From Rikenellaceae bacterium (lineage in GTDB: Bacteria; Bacteroidota; Bacteroidia; Bacteroidales; Rikenellaceae), in assembly GCA_015059735.1 (NCBI GenBank), contig SUZX01000004.1, positions 98,844-162,843 of the forward strand: DNA of 64,000 nt, written 5' to 3'. Both the position numbers and the translations under genes were made by a program. Shown here piece by piece: positions 1 through 7,474 of the stretch. A model generated the notes under the pieces. That model was not told the DNA's origin, did no database searches, and worked only from the letters and a program-made list of their open reading frames with translations. How positions within the stretch are numbered: the stretch's first letter is position 1; every line of letters begins with the position of its first letter.

Positions 1-8
1 GGCAAGAT

Positions 9-43
9 GTGATGATTTAGGTCTTAAAGACGCAAATCATCAC
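9..43. repeat. Inverted repeat at window edge
   Basis: Ten-base arms (GTGATGATTT at 9-18 and its complement at 34-43) flank a loop that contains a smaller repeat. No T run follows on either strand, so it does not look like a simple terminator. Its gene context lies outside the window. Confidence 0.4.
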
Positions 44-54
44 AATTTGAAACA

Positions 55-80
55 CAAAAAAAGCCTGCTAAATAGCAGGC
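55..80 (-). terminator. Rho-independent terminator of the AraC-type gene
   Basis: An 8-bp perfect stem (GCCTGCTA at 63-70 with TAGCAGGC at 73-80) is followed on the minus strand by a run of about eight T residues (A run at 55-62). It lies about 50 bases past the stop codon of the minus-strand regulator. Confidence 0.8.
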
Positions 81-127
81 ATTACATAATAGTGTTGAAA
101 TAACGCTATAAAAATCTTATCAAGCAC

Positions 128-1309
128 TCAATTGGACCTTGAATAGCTCTTCAACCACTCGGAAGTAGTAAATCCGGTTGCTTTTTTGAATGCAATATTG
201 AATGTAAACCGCGAATTGAATCCGCATTGTTCGGCAATGGTTTCCAGAGTCAGCCCCTTCTCTTTTTTCGACAAAAGCAACCTCTTGGACTTCTCGATAC
301 GGTAACTATTTATAAGATCAAAGAAATTTCGACCTAATATGGAGTTTATCGCTTTCGATAAGTTCTTAGACGATATTCCGGTACCTGTTGCAACATCTTT
401 CAGCGAGAGATTGGGATTGATATAAGCCTCGGAGGTCGCCAAATAAGCATCGATCTTACGGGCGTATTGATTAAGCATCTCGACATCTTCCTTTTTACCG
501 TTATTAGATTCAACGACGGGCGGATGCACCTCGGTTGTGATAAAATCGGCCTCGGCTTCGGCGGCAATAGCAGCCGTAATAGTAGCTTCTTGATATCGTT
601 CGGAGAAAGCAACAACAAGTTCGGAGTATAGCAAATAACCAATCGTTACGACATTAAGCAGTTGGTTCAGCCAAGCATAGGTTCGTGGCCAAATAGCATA
701 ACTTGCCATAGCCACGATAAATAACACAGCAAAGAGCAATACGAATCGAGGAATCCACACCTTGCGCAACAATTCCGAATCGGAGTAATGGTCGCAGATA
801 TAATGTTTTACTCTACGCAGGTAGCGGAATACAACAAAGAGATAGCACACCAATTGAATCAACAGGATCAGATAATTCACATTATTCACCCAACTACCTC
901 GCCCGATATCTTCAATGGCAATAAAATGGGGATATTCATTTGCTGGCAACAAAAACAAGTATATGCCGATGATTGCGAAAAGTAGAAATGCCGGAATAAA
1001 ATGGAGCAAACGAACCAATGTAAAACGATAGAATGGGTTAAACCCTCGATGCACCAACAAATAAAGAAGCGGCATCAATGCGAGATTGGCCGAATAACCG
1101 AATGGGGCAAGGAAGATGGCCATATCATACCACCCCAGACTGCGACATATATTATAGATATATATGGGGACGGTCGTCAGTACAGTAATAAGGACCGCAT
1201 AGCTGCTTTCGCCTTTGAATCGGGCGGCAAAACAGAGCAACAATCCCATCATCAGCAGGATAACAACGGATACTACATTAACTCCCAATATAAACTCATT
1301 GTATCCCAT
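128..1309 (-). CDS. Membrane-anchored AraC-type transcriptional regulator
   Basis: The product has 393 residues. The first 240 or so hold about seven hydrophobic segments (near residues 8-28, 36-54, 66-86, 101-122, 144-165, 189-210 and 216-238). A short hydrophilic linker leads to a C-terminal AraC/XylS helix-turn-helix domain (about 290-393) with the typical pattern LSLKDVATGTGISSKNLS and IAEQCGFNSRFTFNIAFKK. Such proteins probably couple a membrane-sensed signal to DNA binding, but the ligand is unknown. The ATG at 1309 opens directly into the first membrane segment, and the gene is followed by a good terminator. It stands alone, with no neighbour transcribed with it, so its target cannot be inferred from context. 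Confidence 0.85.
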   Translation of the reverse strand: MGYNEFILGVNVVSVVILLMMGLLLCFAARFKGESSYAVLITVLTTVPIYIYNICRSLGWYDMAIFLAPFGYSANLALMPLLYLLVHRGFNPFYRFTLVRLLHFIPAFLLFAIIGIYLFLLPANEYPHFIAIEDIGRGSWVNNVNYLILLIQLVCYLFVVFRYLRRVKHYICDHYSDSELLRKVWIPRFVLLFAVLFIVAMASYAIWPRTYAWLNQLLNVVTIGYLLYSELVVAFSERYQEATITAAIAAEAEADFITTEVHPPVVESNNGKKEDVEMLNQYARKIDAYLATSEAYINPNLSLKDVATGTGISSKNLSKAINSILGRNFFDLINSYRIEKSKRLLLSKKEKGLTLETIAEQCGFNSRFTFNIAFKKATGFTTSEWLKSYSRSN

Positions 1310-1675
1310 AATTCAAAGCCGCTAAAAGATTAAAGGACTGAAACCGTTTAAAATGTTTCTCTGAAATTTCCGTTTTTCGGTATTTCTCTGTTAATATACA
1401 GCGGATTATCGAAAAAATGGTATGCAAAATCCCCTCTCCCTCATTTGAGATTGAGATATAATTTTGCAAGTTCATCGTTCTACACAACTTAGATACGACA
1501 AATATAGGAAAAAATAAGCAAAAAAGAGTTTTTTTATAACATTTTTTACTGAAAAGTTATTTCTACGCAAACCTCGACAGAGAATAATGTTCCGGTACTA
1601 TAACCCACAATTCCGCATTTCGGAGCTAGATCGGTGCTATATGATTTTTGGGTGACAGCATGCGTCGATGAAACG
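1310..1675. other. Intergenic region, no gene seen
   Basis: This stretch lies between two minus-strand genes and is AT-rich. A -7-like box TATATTTG lies on the minus strand at 1499-1506 and could start the AraC-type gene with a leader of about 185 bases; no well-spaced -33 TTG is evident. A plus-strand TAATTTTG at 1459-1466 has no gene to serve. No RNA gene or coding sequence is recognised. Confidence 0.5.
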
Positions 1676-3328
1676 TTATTTCGAAGGTTCGAGGTCGAAC
1701 CGTACGAATGTCTCATAGTCGAACTTAAAGTCGGGGTAGGCCAATTTCATCGCCTTCTTATAGATTGCGGCACGCGAAGGGGCATTGAAACGAAGTTTTG
1801 AGTTTCCTCCTTGGCGCATGATGCTGGTCTTGGTTGCACGATAGATGTTATGACGACGGCTTCCTCCTCCTTTGTAGACTCCGATCTTCTCGTGGGCATA
1901 GCGCGGATCGGCGATAAATTGTGCCCATCGGATGCGGGTGGGATCCGACTCCGAGTCGAGGTTGGCGGGTATCGCTGACCGTTTGCCTGTAAACAACCGC
2001 TGTTTTGCTCCCGGGTTGGGTACATACTCGTCTCCGAGAGCTCCGAATGTATGTCCTCCGAATTCGTGCCATATCAGCGAGTTGTGCCCCGTGCAGGTCG
2101 GGTTGAGTGCCACCTTGATCAAGCGGAGTGTATCGCTCTCTTTGACTCGTCGCTGAGTCATTAATCCTTTGTGGAGTCCGGTGTTAGTGCAGTTGACTAC
2201 CATCAAGAAGTGCATCAATTTCGTCGAATCGGCATATCCCTCGGCAAGCATGCTCTTCTTGGCCGTGTCATACACCTCTTGATGGTTGATGCTGGCGCCC
2301 GAGCTGTTTATCGGCTTGCGTTGCCAATAACCGTAGCGAGATTGTCGCTTGTCTGCAAACAGACTGACTCCGCGCTCGGGAGAGTGGGCATAGATGATGA
2401 ATACGTTGAAGAGTTTGCGTAGCTTCTTGTAAGGCTCGATTTCGAAAATCGCCTCGGCGGAACGCTCCAACCAATAATCGGCAGTACCACCCACGGCATG
2501 TTCGGCGCGATCGTATCCCTCGCCAATCACAAAGAGATTGATTCCCGCACCCTCGGTGGCTTTTTGGTAAAGGCGGCAATGATTGTCGGGGCGATGTCCT
2601 TGTGTAGGATTCAGATCGACATCGCAATCGACAAAGAGACGGAAATTATGGTATTCTTCCTGCTGCGGATAACAGATGATTCGTCGGTAAACCTCTCCCA
2701 GACGTCGGAGGGGAACATAGAGGGTGGTTGTCTGCAATTGGTTGTATCGCACATCAATCATGCAGCGGGTCGGCAGCCATGCCAAAGAGCGCGGGAGAGT
2801 GCCGGTCAGCGAATTGGATTGCAATTGCAGTTGTCTGAGTGCCGGAAAGGCATAAAAAACATCGGGAAGTTGACCGTTCAGGTAGTTGTCTGCGAGATTG
2901 ATTCTTGTGACCTCTCCTTTATCGTTGCATGTCAGATTTTCCCATTCGTAGAGCGGGCGACGTGTCGCCCAATTGTTTTTGCGATCCCATGCTTTCCCGC
3001 CGGTAGCCTTGTAGAGCTTAATAAGTGCTCCTCGTTGATCGGGAGTGCGCGGAATCTGAATCCGAGATCCGTTGTGTAATTTGCCTTCGATTCGACCTCC
3101 TTTGACCGACAGTGAGGCAAAAGCGGCATCGGGCGTTTTGCTACGAAGTGTCAAACTATCACCACTCGATAACCATACTTGGCAACTTGTGGGGGTTGGT
3201 TGTACGACTTTTGTGGCAAATGCAAAGGCTGCTAACCGCTCGTCGAGCATTTGCAATTCTTTTGCAGTTTGCGCTTGTAACGAGGTCGTCAGGGCGATTG
3301 TTGCAATAAAGGGAAGAAAACGTTTCAT
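1676..3328 (-). CDS. Secreted M64-family metallopeptidase with LRR domain
   Basis: The 550-residue protein starts with a signal peptide (MKRFLPFIATIALTTSLQAQ). A middle region resembles a plant-type LRR cap and repeats: a GGKAWDRKNNW motif, then INLADNYLNGQLP and LQLQSNSLTGTLP. The C-terminal half is a peptidase M64 (IgA-peptidase type) domain with the zinc site HEFGGHTFGALGDEY near residue 421. It probably cuts proteins in the periplasm or outside the cell; the LRR part may bind the target, which is inference. The ATG at 3328 is chosen because the longer open frame begins upstream of a clear promoter (3411-3440) and lacks the signal peptide at its N-terminus. It appears monocistronic. Confidence 0.88.
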   Translation of the reverse strand: MKRFLPFIATIALTTSLQAQTAKELQMLDERLAAFAFATKVVQPTPTSCQVWLSSGDSLTLRSKTPDAAFASLSVKGGRIEGKLHNGSRIQIPRTPDQRGALIKLYKATGGKAWDRKNNWATRRPLYEWENLTCNDKGEVTRINLADNYLNGQLPDVFYAFPALRQLQLQSNSLTGTLPRSLAWLPTRCMIDVRYNQLQTTTLYVPLRRLGEVYRRIICYPQQEEYHNFRLFVDCDVDLNPTQGHRPDNHCRLYQKATEGAGINLFVIGEGYDRAEHAVGGTADYWLERSAEAIFEIEPYKKLRKLFNVFIIYAHSPERGVSLFADKRQSRYGYWQRKPINSSGASINHQEVYDTAKKSMLAEGYADSTKLMHFLMVVNCTNTGLHKGLMTQRRVKESDTLRLIKVALNPTCTGHNSLIWHEFGGHTFGALGDEYVPNPGAKQRLFTGKRSAIPANLDSESDPTRIRWAQFIADPRYAHEKIGVYKGGGSRRHNIYRATKTSIMRQGGNSKLRFNAPSRAAIYKKAMKLAYPDFKFDYETFVRFDLEPSK

Positions 3329-3410
3329 ACGTGTAGATTTAAGATGGGGGAGGGTGCGATGATTGGCAATGACCGGTAAAGCCGTGTCAGGAAAAGTCGT
3401 CCCCTCCATG

Positions 3411-3440
3411 CAAAGGTACACAAAGAATTTGTTTTTGCAA
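3411..3440 (-). promoter_or_regulatory. Bacteroidota-type promoter of the M64 gene
   Basis: On the minus strand a -33 TTG (3440-3438), a 19-base spacer and the -7 box TACCTTTG (3418-3411) match the Bacteroidota sigma-70-type consensus TTG-N19/20-TAnnTTTG. The start would fall about 75-80 bases before the ATG at 3328. Confidence 0.75.
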
Positions 3441-3507
3441 CAGAAAATGCGTCGGAATCAGCATGCTGGGCCTATTATTGTAGGCAGAGAGGGGGATGGG
3501 AAAAACA

Positions 3508-3534
3508 AAAGGTGTCGAGGAATTCGACACCTTT
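3508..3534. terminator. Bidirectional terminator below tRNA-Val
   Basis: The arms AAAGGTGTCG and CGACACCTTT flank a 7-base loop, with a T run on the plus side and a T-rich tail on the minus side. It lies just downstream of the minus-strand tRNA-Val gene, so it probably ends the tRNA transcript before the M64 gene. Confidence 0.75.
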
Positions 3535-3549
3535 TTATTCATTGTTTTG

Positions 3550-3624
3550 TGGGAGCTGAGGGATTCGAACCCCCGACCCTCTGCTTGTAAGGCAGATGCT
3601 CTGAACCAGCTGAGCTAAGCTCCC
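3550..3624 (-). tRNA. tRNA-Val (anticodon UAC)
   Basis: On the minus strand a 7-bp acceptor stem (GGGAGCT/AGCTCCC), a D arm with the usual TAGCTCAG start, a 5-bp anticodon stem around the loop CTTACAA and a T arm with GGTTCGAATCC form a complete cloverleaf. The anticodon UAC reads valine GUA/GUG-type codons. The discriminator base is A, as expected for valine. CCA is not encoded. A well-matched promoter lies about 20 bases upstream. Confidence 0.95.
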
Positions 3625-3644
3625 GTAAAAATGGCTTGGGACTG

Positions 3645-3674
3645 CAAAGGTAATTCAATTTTTTCGAACTCCAA
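3645..3674 (-). promoter_or_regulatory. Promoter of tRNA-Val
   Basis: On the minus strand a -33 TTG (3674-3672), a 19-base spacer and the -7 box TACCTTTG (3652-3645) lie about 20 bases before the tRNA 5' end. Confidence 0.75.
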
Positions 3675-3782
3675 ATTTTTTCAACAAAAATTATTCGAAT
3701 CAATCTCCCGCTTCGACCTTGCGGCCGTCACTCCCTTTTGCAGGCGTTTTGAAAGAACCTTTACGCAACCCTCGCGCATCTG

Positions 3783-3856
3783 CGCCTGAACAAGGACTTG
3801 AACCTAGGACCCCATGATTAACAGTCATGTGCTCTAACCGACTGAGCTATTCAGGC
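3783..3856 (-). tRNA. tRNA-Asn (anticodon GUU)
   Basis: On the minus strand the acceptor stem GCCTGAA/TTCAGGC, a D arm TAGCTCAGTCGG, the anticodon stem CATGA/TCATG around the loop CTGTTAA and a T arm GGTTCAAGTCC form a full cloverleaf. The anticodon GUU reads asparagine codons, and the discriminator base G at 3783 fits tRNA-Asn. CCA is not encoded. It has its own promoter at 3889-3918 and so may be transcribed separately from tRNA-Val. Confidence 0.95.
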
Positions 3857-3888
3857 TTTACGAAACGTTATTCCCTCGTTTCGGAGTG

Positions 3889-3918
3889 CAAATATATGGC
3901 AAATTTTTATTCCTGCAA
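3889..3918 (-). promoter_or_regulatory. Promoter of tRNA-Asn
   Basis: On the minus strand a -33 TTG (3918-3916), a 19-base spacer and the -7 box TATATTTG (3896-3889) lie about 33 bases upstream of the tRNA. Confidence 0.7.
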
Positions 3919-3948
3919 AATTATTACCCGTTTTTTTTCGAAAAAATG

Positions 3949-3956
3949 TATCTTTG
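3949..3956 (+). promoter_or_regulatory. -7 box of the DUF1573 gene
   Basis: TATCTTTG matches TAnnTTTG and lies 19 bases before the ATG at 3976, giving a leader of roughly a dozen bases. No clear -33 TTG is seen, only a T run at 3931-3938. Confidence 0.6.
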
Positions 3957-3975
3957 TCGTGTTGACAAAAAGATC

Positions 3976-5055
3976 ATGAAGATTCTAAAAATAGCTATCA
4001 CACTCATTATCGCACTGTTGGGGCTTTCCCCTATCGAGTCGCATGCTCAGTTGGTTTTTGAGCCTTCCGAATGGGATTTTGGCACAATTCGCGAAATCGA
4101 CGGCCGTGTAAGCCACACTTTCACGGGTGAAAATCGTGGGACGACCCCACTTGTGATTCTCGATGTAATTGCCTCATGTGGCTGTACGGTACCCCAATTT
4201 TCGCGTCGGCCGATTCTCGCCGGAGCAAAAACCTCGATTACCGTGACGTTTGATCCGGCTAATCGTTCCGGCATTTTCAATAAGGAGTTGACAGTTTACT
4301 CTTCCGAACGTAAAAAAATGGCCACCTTAACGATTCGAGGACGTATTGAAGAGCGTCCGAAAAGTATTGAGGAGCGTTATCCGATTGCAGTCGGCAAGGG
4401 TTTGCGGTTGAACATTTCGCATTGCAGTTTCTCTTACGTCTATCCCGAGCAACTCGAAACGTGCGCCATCGGTTATGTCAATACCTCCCCTTCGCCTGTA
4501 TCATTAGAATTGCGCCCCCGAAAATCAAGTGGGTTATTATCGGTTTCAGCACCCCATCGAATACCGGCCGGTGCAACCGGAGCCATCAATCTCTCGTATC
4601 TTATACGCATCCGGTCTCCCTATTACGGGACATTAGACGATGTGTTGGCGGTTTATGTCGATGGCATAGTTTCCGAAATCCCTATAACGGTACATGGGAT
4701 TGCGGTCGATAGCCCCCCAAAAGATCGAAAAACAGCCCCAAAAGTACAATTATCGGAAAATATCCTTAAATTTGGGGCCGTCAAATCCTCTGCAACAACC
4801 GTGCAACAGAGTTTTCGGCTTACCAACGAGGGCTCCGACACGTTGCACATACGCGCAGTGGAGATTGGCGACCACTTTTCCACAACACTTAAAGCCGGTG
4901 AGCAAATAGCTCCCCAACAGAGTGTCGTTGTTAGAGTGCGACTCAATCCCTCGCAGTTAACTCCCAGAGTACTGTCTGATCGATTGATATTTATTACCGA
5001 TGATCCCGAGCGTCCGATGCGTCGTATGCGAGTAACTGCCATTATCGAGGAGTGA
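3976..5055 (+). CDS. Secreted DUF1573-domain protein
   Basis: The 359-residue product has a signal peptide (hydrophobic residues 5-18, ending near SHAQ). A first DUF1573 domain (about 22-110) carries the family pattern FxxxxWDFGTI...HTF...N.G..PL.I..V..SCGCT; a second, weaker Ig-like repeat follows near 260-350 (LSENILKFGAV, then FRLTNEGSDTL). DUF1573 proteins are common and exported in Bacteroidota, and their role is unknown. The ATG at 3976 is chosen over an upstream start at 3886 because it begins the signal peptide and lies just after the -7 box. The flavoprotein gene follows after 74 bases, so co-transcription is possible but unproven. Confidence 0.8.
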   Translation: MKILKIAITLIIALLGLSPIESHAQLVFEPSEWDFGTIREIDGRVSHTFTGENRGTTPLVILDVIASCGCTVPQFSRRPILAGAKTSITVTFDPANRSGIFNKELTVYSSERKKMATLTIRGRIEERPKSIEERYPIAVGKGLRLNISHCSFSYVYPEQLETCAIGYVNTSPSPVSLELRPRKSSGLLSVSAPHRIPAGATGAINLSYLIRIRSPYYGTLDDVLAVYVDGIVSEIPITVHGIAVDSPPKDRKTAPKVQLSENILKFGAVKSSATTVQQSFRLTNEGSDTLHIRAVEIGDHFSTTLKAGEQIAPQQSVVVRVRLNPSQLTPRVLSDRLIFITDDPERPMRRMRVTAIIEE

Positions 5056-5129
5056 TAGGTTATTTTGCACAACGTACAAGATAAAAGTGTGTAAACGGTA
5101 AATTTTGTAAGTCCATATATAATTATAAT

Positions 5130-6011
5130 ATGTATCCGATTCTTGAAAAACGTAGCCTTGCCGAAGGCATTTGGCTGATGAAGATTTTGGCACCACGCGT
5201 TGCCCACGCGGCACTACCCGGGCAATTTGTGATTGTGCGGACCGACGAACATGGCGAACGTATTCCGCTTACGGTTTCCGACTACGACCGAGAACAAGGA
5301 AGTGTAACGATTGTAACGCAAGCTATCGGTGCCTCGACTCGTAAAATCTGTGCCTTGGAGGCTGGCGATGCTCTCGCCGATTTTGCAGGGCCATTGGGTC
5401 ATCCTTCGGAGTTTGTGAAGATGGATCCCGAAGAGTTACACAATCGTCGTTACCTCTTTATTGCCGGAGGTGTCGGCACCGCTCCGGTCTATCCGCAGGT
5501 CAAATGGCTACACGAGCAGGGAGTCAAAGCCGATGTGATCATCGGAGCCAAAAACCGTAACATGCTGATCTACACCGATGAGATGCGTGCTGTTGCCGAT
5601 AACCTTTACATCGCCACCGACGATGGTTCGGAGGGATTCAAAGGGTTGGTCACCCAGCTGCTCGAACAACTCATCGCTGAAGGGAAACACTACGATGAGG
5701 TGGTTGCTATCGGTCCGATGATCATGATGAAGTTTGTGGCACTGACCACCAAGAAATATGCACTGAAAACAACCGTATCGCTCAATGCACTGATGGTGGA
5801 TGGTACGGGCATGTGCGGAGCCTGCCGCGTCACAGTCGGAGGAAAAACACGTTTCACCTGCGTCGAAGGCCCTGAGTTCGATGCCCATGAGGTGGATTTC
5901 GATGAGGCCATGCGCCGTCAGGGCATGTACCGCTCGCAGGAACAACGCGCTGCGGCCATTGAGGCCGAACGTGCTGCGGGACATGTATGTAAAATCGGAT
6001 TGGATAAATAA
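5130..6011 (+). CDS. NfnA-like NAD(H)/FAD ferredoxin:NADP oxidoreductase subunit
   Basis: The 293-residue protein belongs to the ferredoxin-NADP reductase / sulfide dehydrogenase subunit A family. An N-terminal FAD-binding barrel (1-100) has the motif RIPLTVSD; a nucleotide domain follows with IAGGVGTAPVYPQVK (111-125). A C-terminal [2Fe-2S] site is formed by Cys229, Cys232 and Cys244. The position where related PyrK-like proteins carry the first cysteine holds Asp224 (MVDGTGMCGAC), which fits the Asp/Cys3 ligation known for NfnA. It lies 9 bases before its partner subunit. Together they probably move electrons between NADH, ferredoxin and NADPH in the cytoplasm. Confidence 0.85.
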   Translation: MYPILEKRSLAEGIWLMKILAPRVAHAALPGQFVIVRTDEHGERIPLTVSDYDREQGSVTIVTQAIGASTRKICALEAGDALADFAGPLGHPSEFVKMDPEELHNRRYLFIAGGVGTAPVYPQVKWLHEQGVKADVIIGAKNRNMLIYTDEMRAVADNLYIATDDGSEGFKGLVTQLLEQLIAEGKHYDEVVAIGPMIMMKFVALTTKKYALKTTVSLNALMVDGTGMCGACRVTVGGKTRFTCVEGPEFDAHEVDFDEAMRRQGMYRSQEQRAAAIEAERAAGHVCKIGLDK

Positions 6012-6020
6012 CGAAAGATT

Positions 6021-7403
6021 ATGGCTAATAAAATACCGCGTGTGCCGGTGCGCGAACAAGATCCGGCTATTCGTGCAACCAATTTCGAGGAGGTGTGTTA
6101 TGGTTACAACGAGCAGGAAGCCGTGCTCGAAGCATCGCGCTGTTTGCATTGTAAAAATCCGCGTTGTGTTGCCGCTTGTCCTGTAAATATCCGCATTCCC
6201 GATTTCATCGCCGCACTTCACGCCGGCAAGATGCAGGAGGCTGCCGATATTATCGCTGAGGATAGTTCACTACCATCGATTTGCGGACGTGTCTGCCCAC
6301 AGGAAACGCAGTGTGAAGGGTCGTGCATCTTAGGTATCAAAGGCGAGCCGGTTGCCATCGGCAAACTCGAACGTTTTGTCGGCGACTGGAAGATTGCCAA
6401 CGGAACTACGCCGGTCGTTACCCCGCGAAATGGTCATCGAGTGGCGGTTGTCGGCAGCGGCCCTGCTGGTTTGGCTTGTGCCAGCGACCTAGCCCGCATG
6501 GGATATGAAGTAAAGATTTTCGAGGCGTTGCACCGCGCCGGAGGCGTATTGGTCTATGGTATTCCCGAATTCCGTCTTCCAAAGGAGCGTATCGTGGCGC
6601 AAGAGATTGCTGCCGTTGAAAAACTTGGTGTGGAGATTGAAACCGATGTAATTGTCGGACGCACCGTTACGGTCGATTCGTTGCTCGATGAGGAGGGCTT
6701 CGAAGCCGTCTTTATCGGCTCAGGAGCCGGTCTACCCCGCTTTATGGGTATTGCGGGCGAGAACTACAACGGAGTTGTCTCGGCCAACGAGTTTTTGACC
6801 CGTGCCAACCTGATGCACGCCTACGATAACAATTACGACACCCCGATCTATGTCGGACGTCGTGTGGTGGTTGTCGGTGGCGGTAATGTAGCGATGGATG
6901 CTGTACGTACAGCTCGTCGTTTAGGTGCCGAGGCCACGATCGTCTATCGTCGTTCGGAAAACGAACTTCCGGCTCGCGCCGAAGAGGTACACCATGCCAA
7001 AGAGGAGGGAATCTGTTTCCGCATGTTGACCAATCCCGTTGAAGTGCTTGCCGATGATAAGGGCTGGGTGCGCGGTGTTCGCTGCATCGAGATGGAGTTG
7101 GGTGAGCCCGATGCCAGCGGTCGCCGATCACCGGTGGAAAAAGCCGGTTCGGAGTTCGATATTGAGTGTGACGTGGTCATCATGGCTTTGGGAACTTCGC
7201 CCAATCCGCTGATCGCCTCAACAACTGCCGGTTTGGAGACCAATCGACGCGGTTGCCTTGTCGCCGACGAGCAGGGGACAACTACCCGAGCCGGAGTATT
7301 TGCCGGAGGCGATGCAGTTACGGGTGCTGCCACCGTAATTTTGGCAATGGGAGCAGGTCGCACAGCTGCCAAAGCGATTGATGCCTACATCAAGAACAAA
7401 TAA
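6021..7403 (+). CDS. NfnB-like NADPH-dependent glutamate synthase small-chain homologue
   Basis: The 460-residue protein has an N-terminal pair of [4Fe-4S] cysteine motifs (CLHCKNPRCVAACP near 42-55 and CGRVCPQETQCEGSC near 91-105). An FAD Rossmann motif VVGSGPAGLACASDL and a second dinucleotide motif VVVVGGGNVAMDAVRTARR follow, with a C-terminal GGDAVTGAATVILAMGAG FAD contact. This is the layout of GltD-type proteins and of NfnB. No glutamate synthase large subunit lies nearby; the partner is the NfnA-like gene directly upstream, so a transhydrogenase role is more likely than glutamate synthesis. A terminator follows the stop codon. Confidence 0.85.
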   Translation: MANKIPRVPVREQDPAIRATNFEEVCYGYNEQEAVLEASRCLHCKNPRCVAACPVNIRIPDFIAALHAGKMQEAADIIAEDSSLPSICGRVCPQETQCEGSCILGIKGEPVAIGKLERFVGDWKIANGTTPVVTPRNGHRVAVVGSGPAGLACASDLARMGYEVKIFEALHRAGGVLVYGIPEFRLPKERIVAQEIAAVEKLGVEIETDVIVGRTVTVDSLLDEEGFEAVFIGSGAGLPRFMGIAGENYNGVVSANEFLTRANLMHAYDNNYDTPIYVGRRVVVVGGGNVAMDAVRTARRLGAEATIVYRRSENELPARAEEVHHAKEEGICFRMLTNPVEVLADDKGWVRGVRCIEMELGEPDASGRRSPVEKAGSEFDIECDVVIMALGTSPNPLIASTTAGLETNRRGCLVADEQGTTTRAGVFAGGDAVTGAATVILAMGAGRTAAKAIDAYIKNK

Positions 7404-7423
7404 GAAGTTTATCGCATAAAGAG

Positions 7424-7454
7424 AAGCCCCTGTCGAATGATTCGGCAGGGGCTT
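7424..7454. terminator. Bidirectional terminator between nfnB-like and M14 genes
   Basis: A 14-base stem (AAGCCCCTGTCGAA and its near-complement, one mismatch) with a 3-base loop is followed by a T-rich tail on the plus side. It lies between two convergent genes and can serve both. Confidence 0.85.
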
Positions 7455-7474
7455 ATTTTGTTTACGGAGATATT

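Noticed and set aside
1459..1466. A plus-strand TAATTTTG box
   Set aside because: No plus-strand gene follows within reach; eight-base matches to TAnnTTTG occur by chance in AT-rich DNA.
3550..3856. A mobile-element attachment site at the two tRNA genes
   Set aside because: No direct repeat of a tRNA 3' end, integrase or foreign-looking DNA lies nearby.
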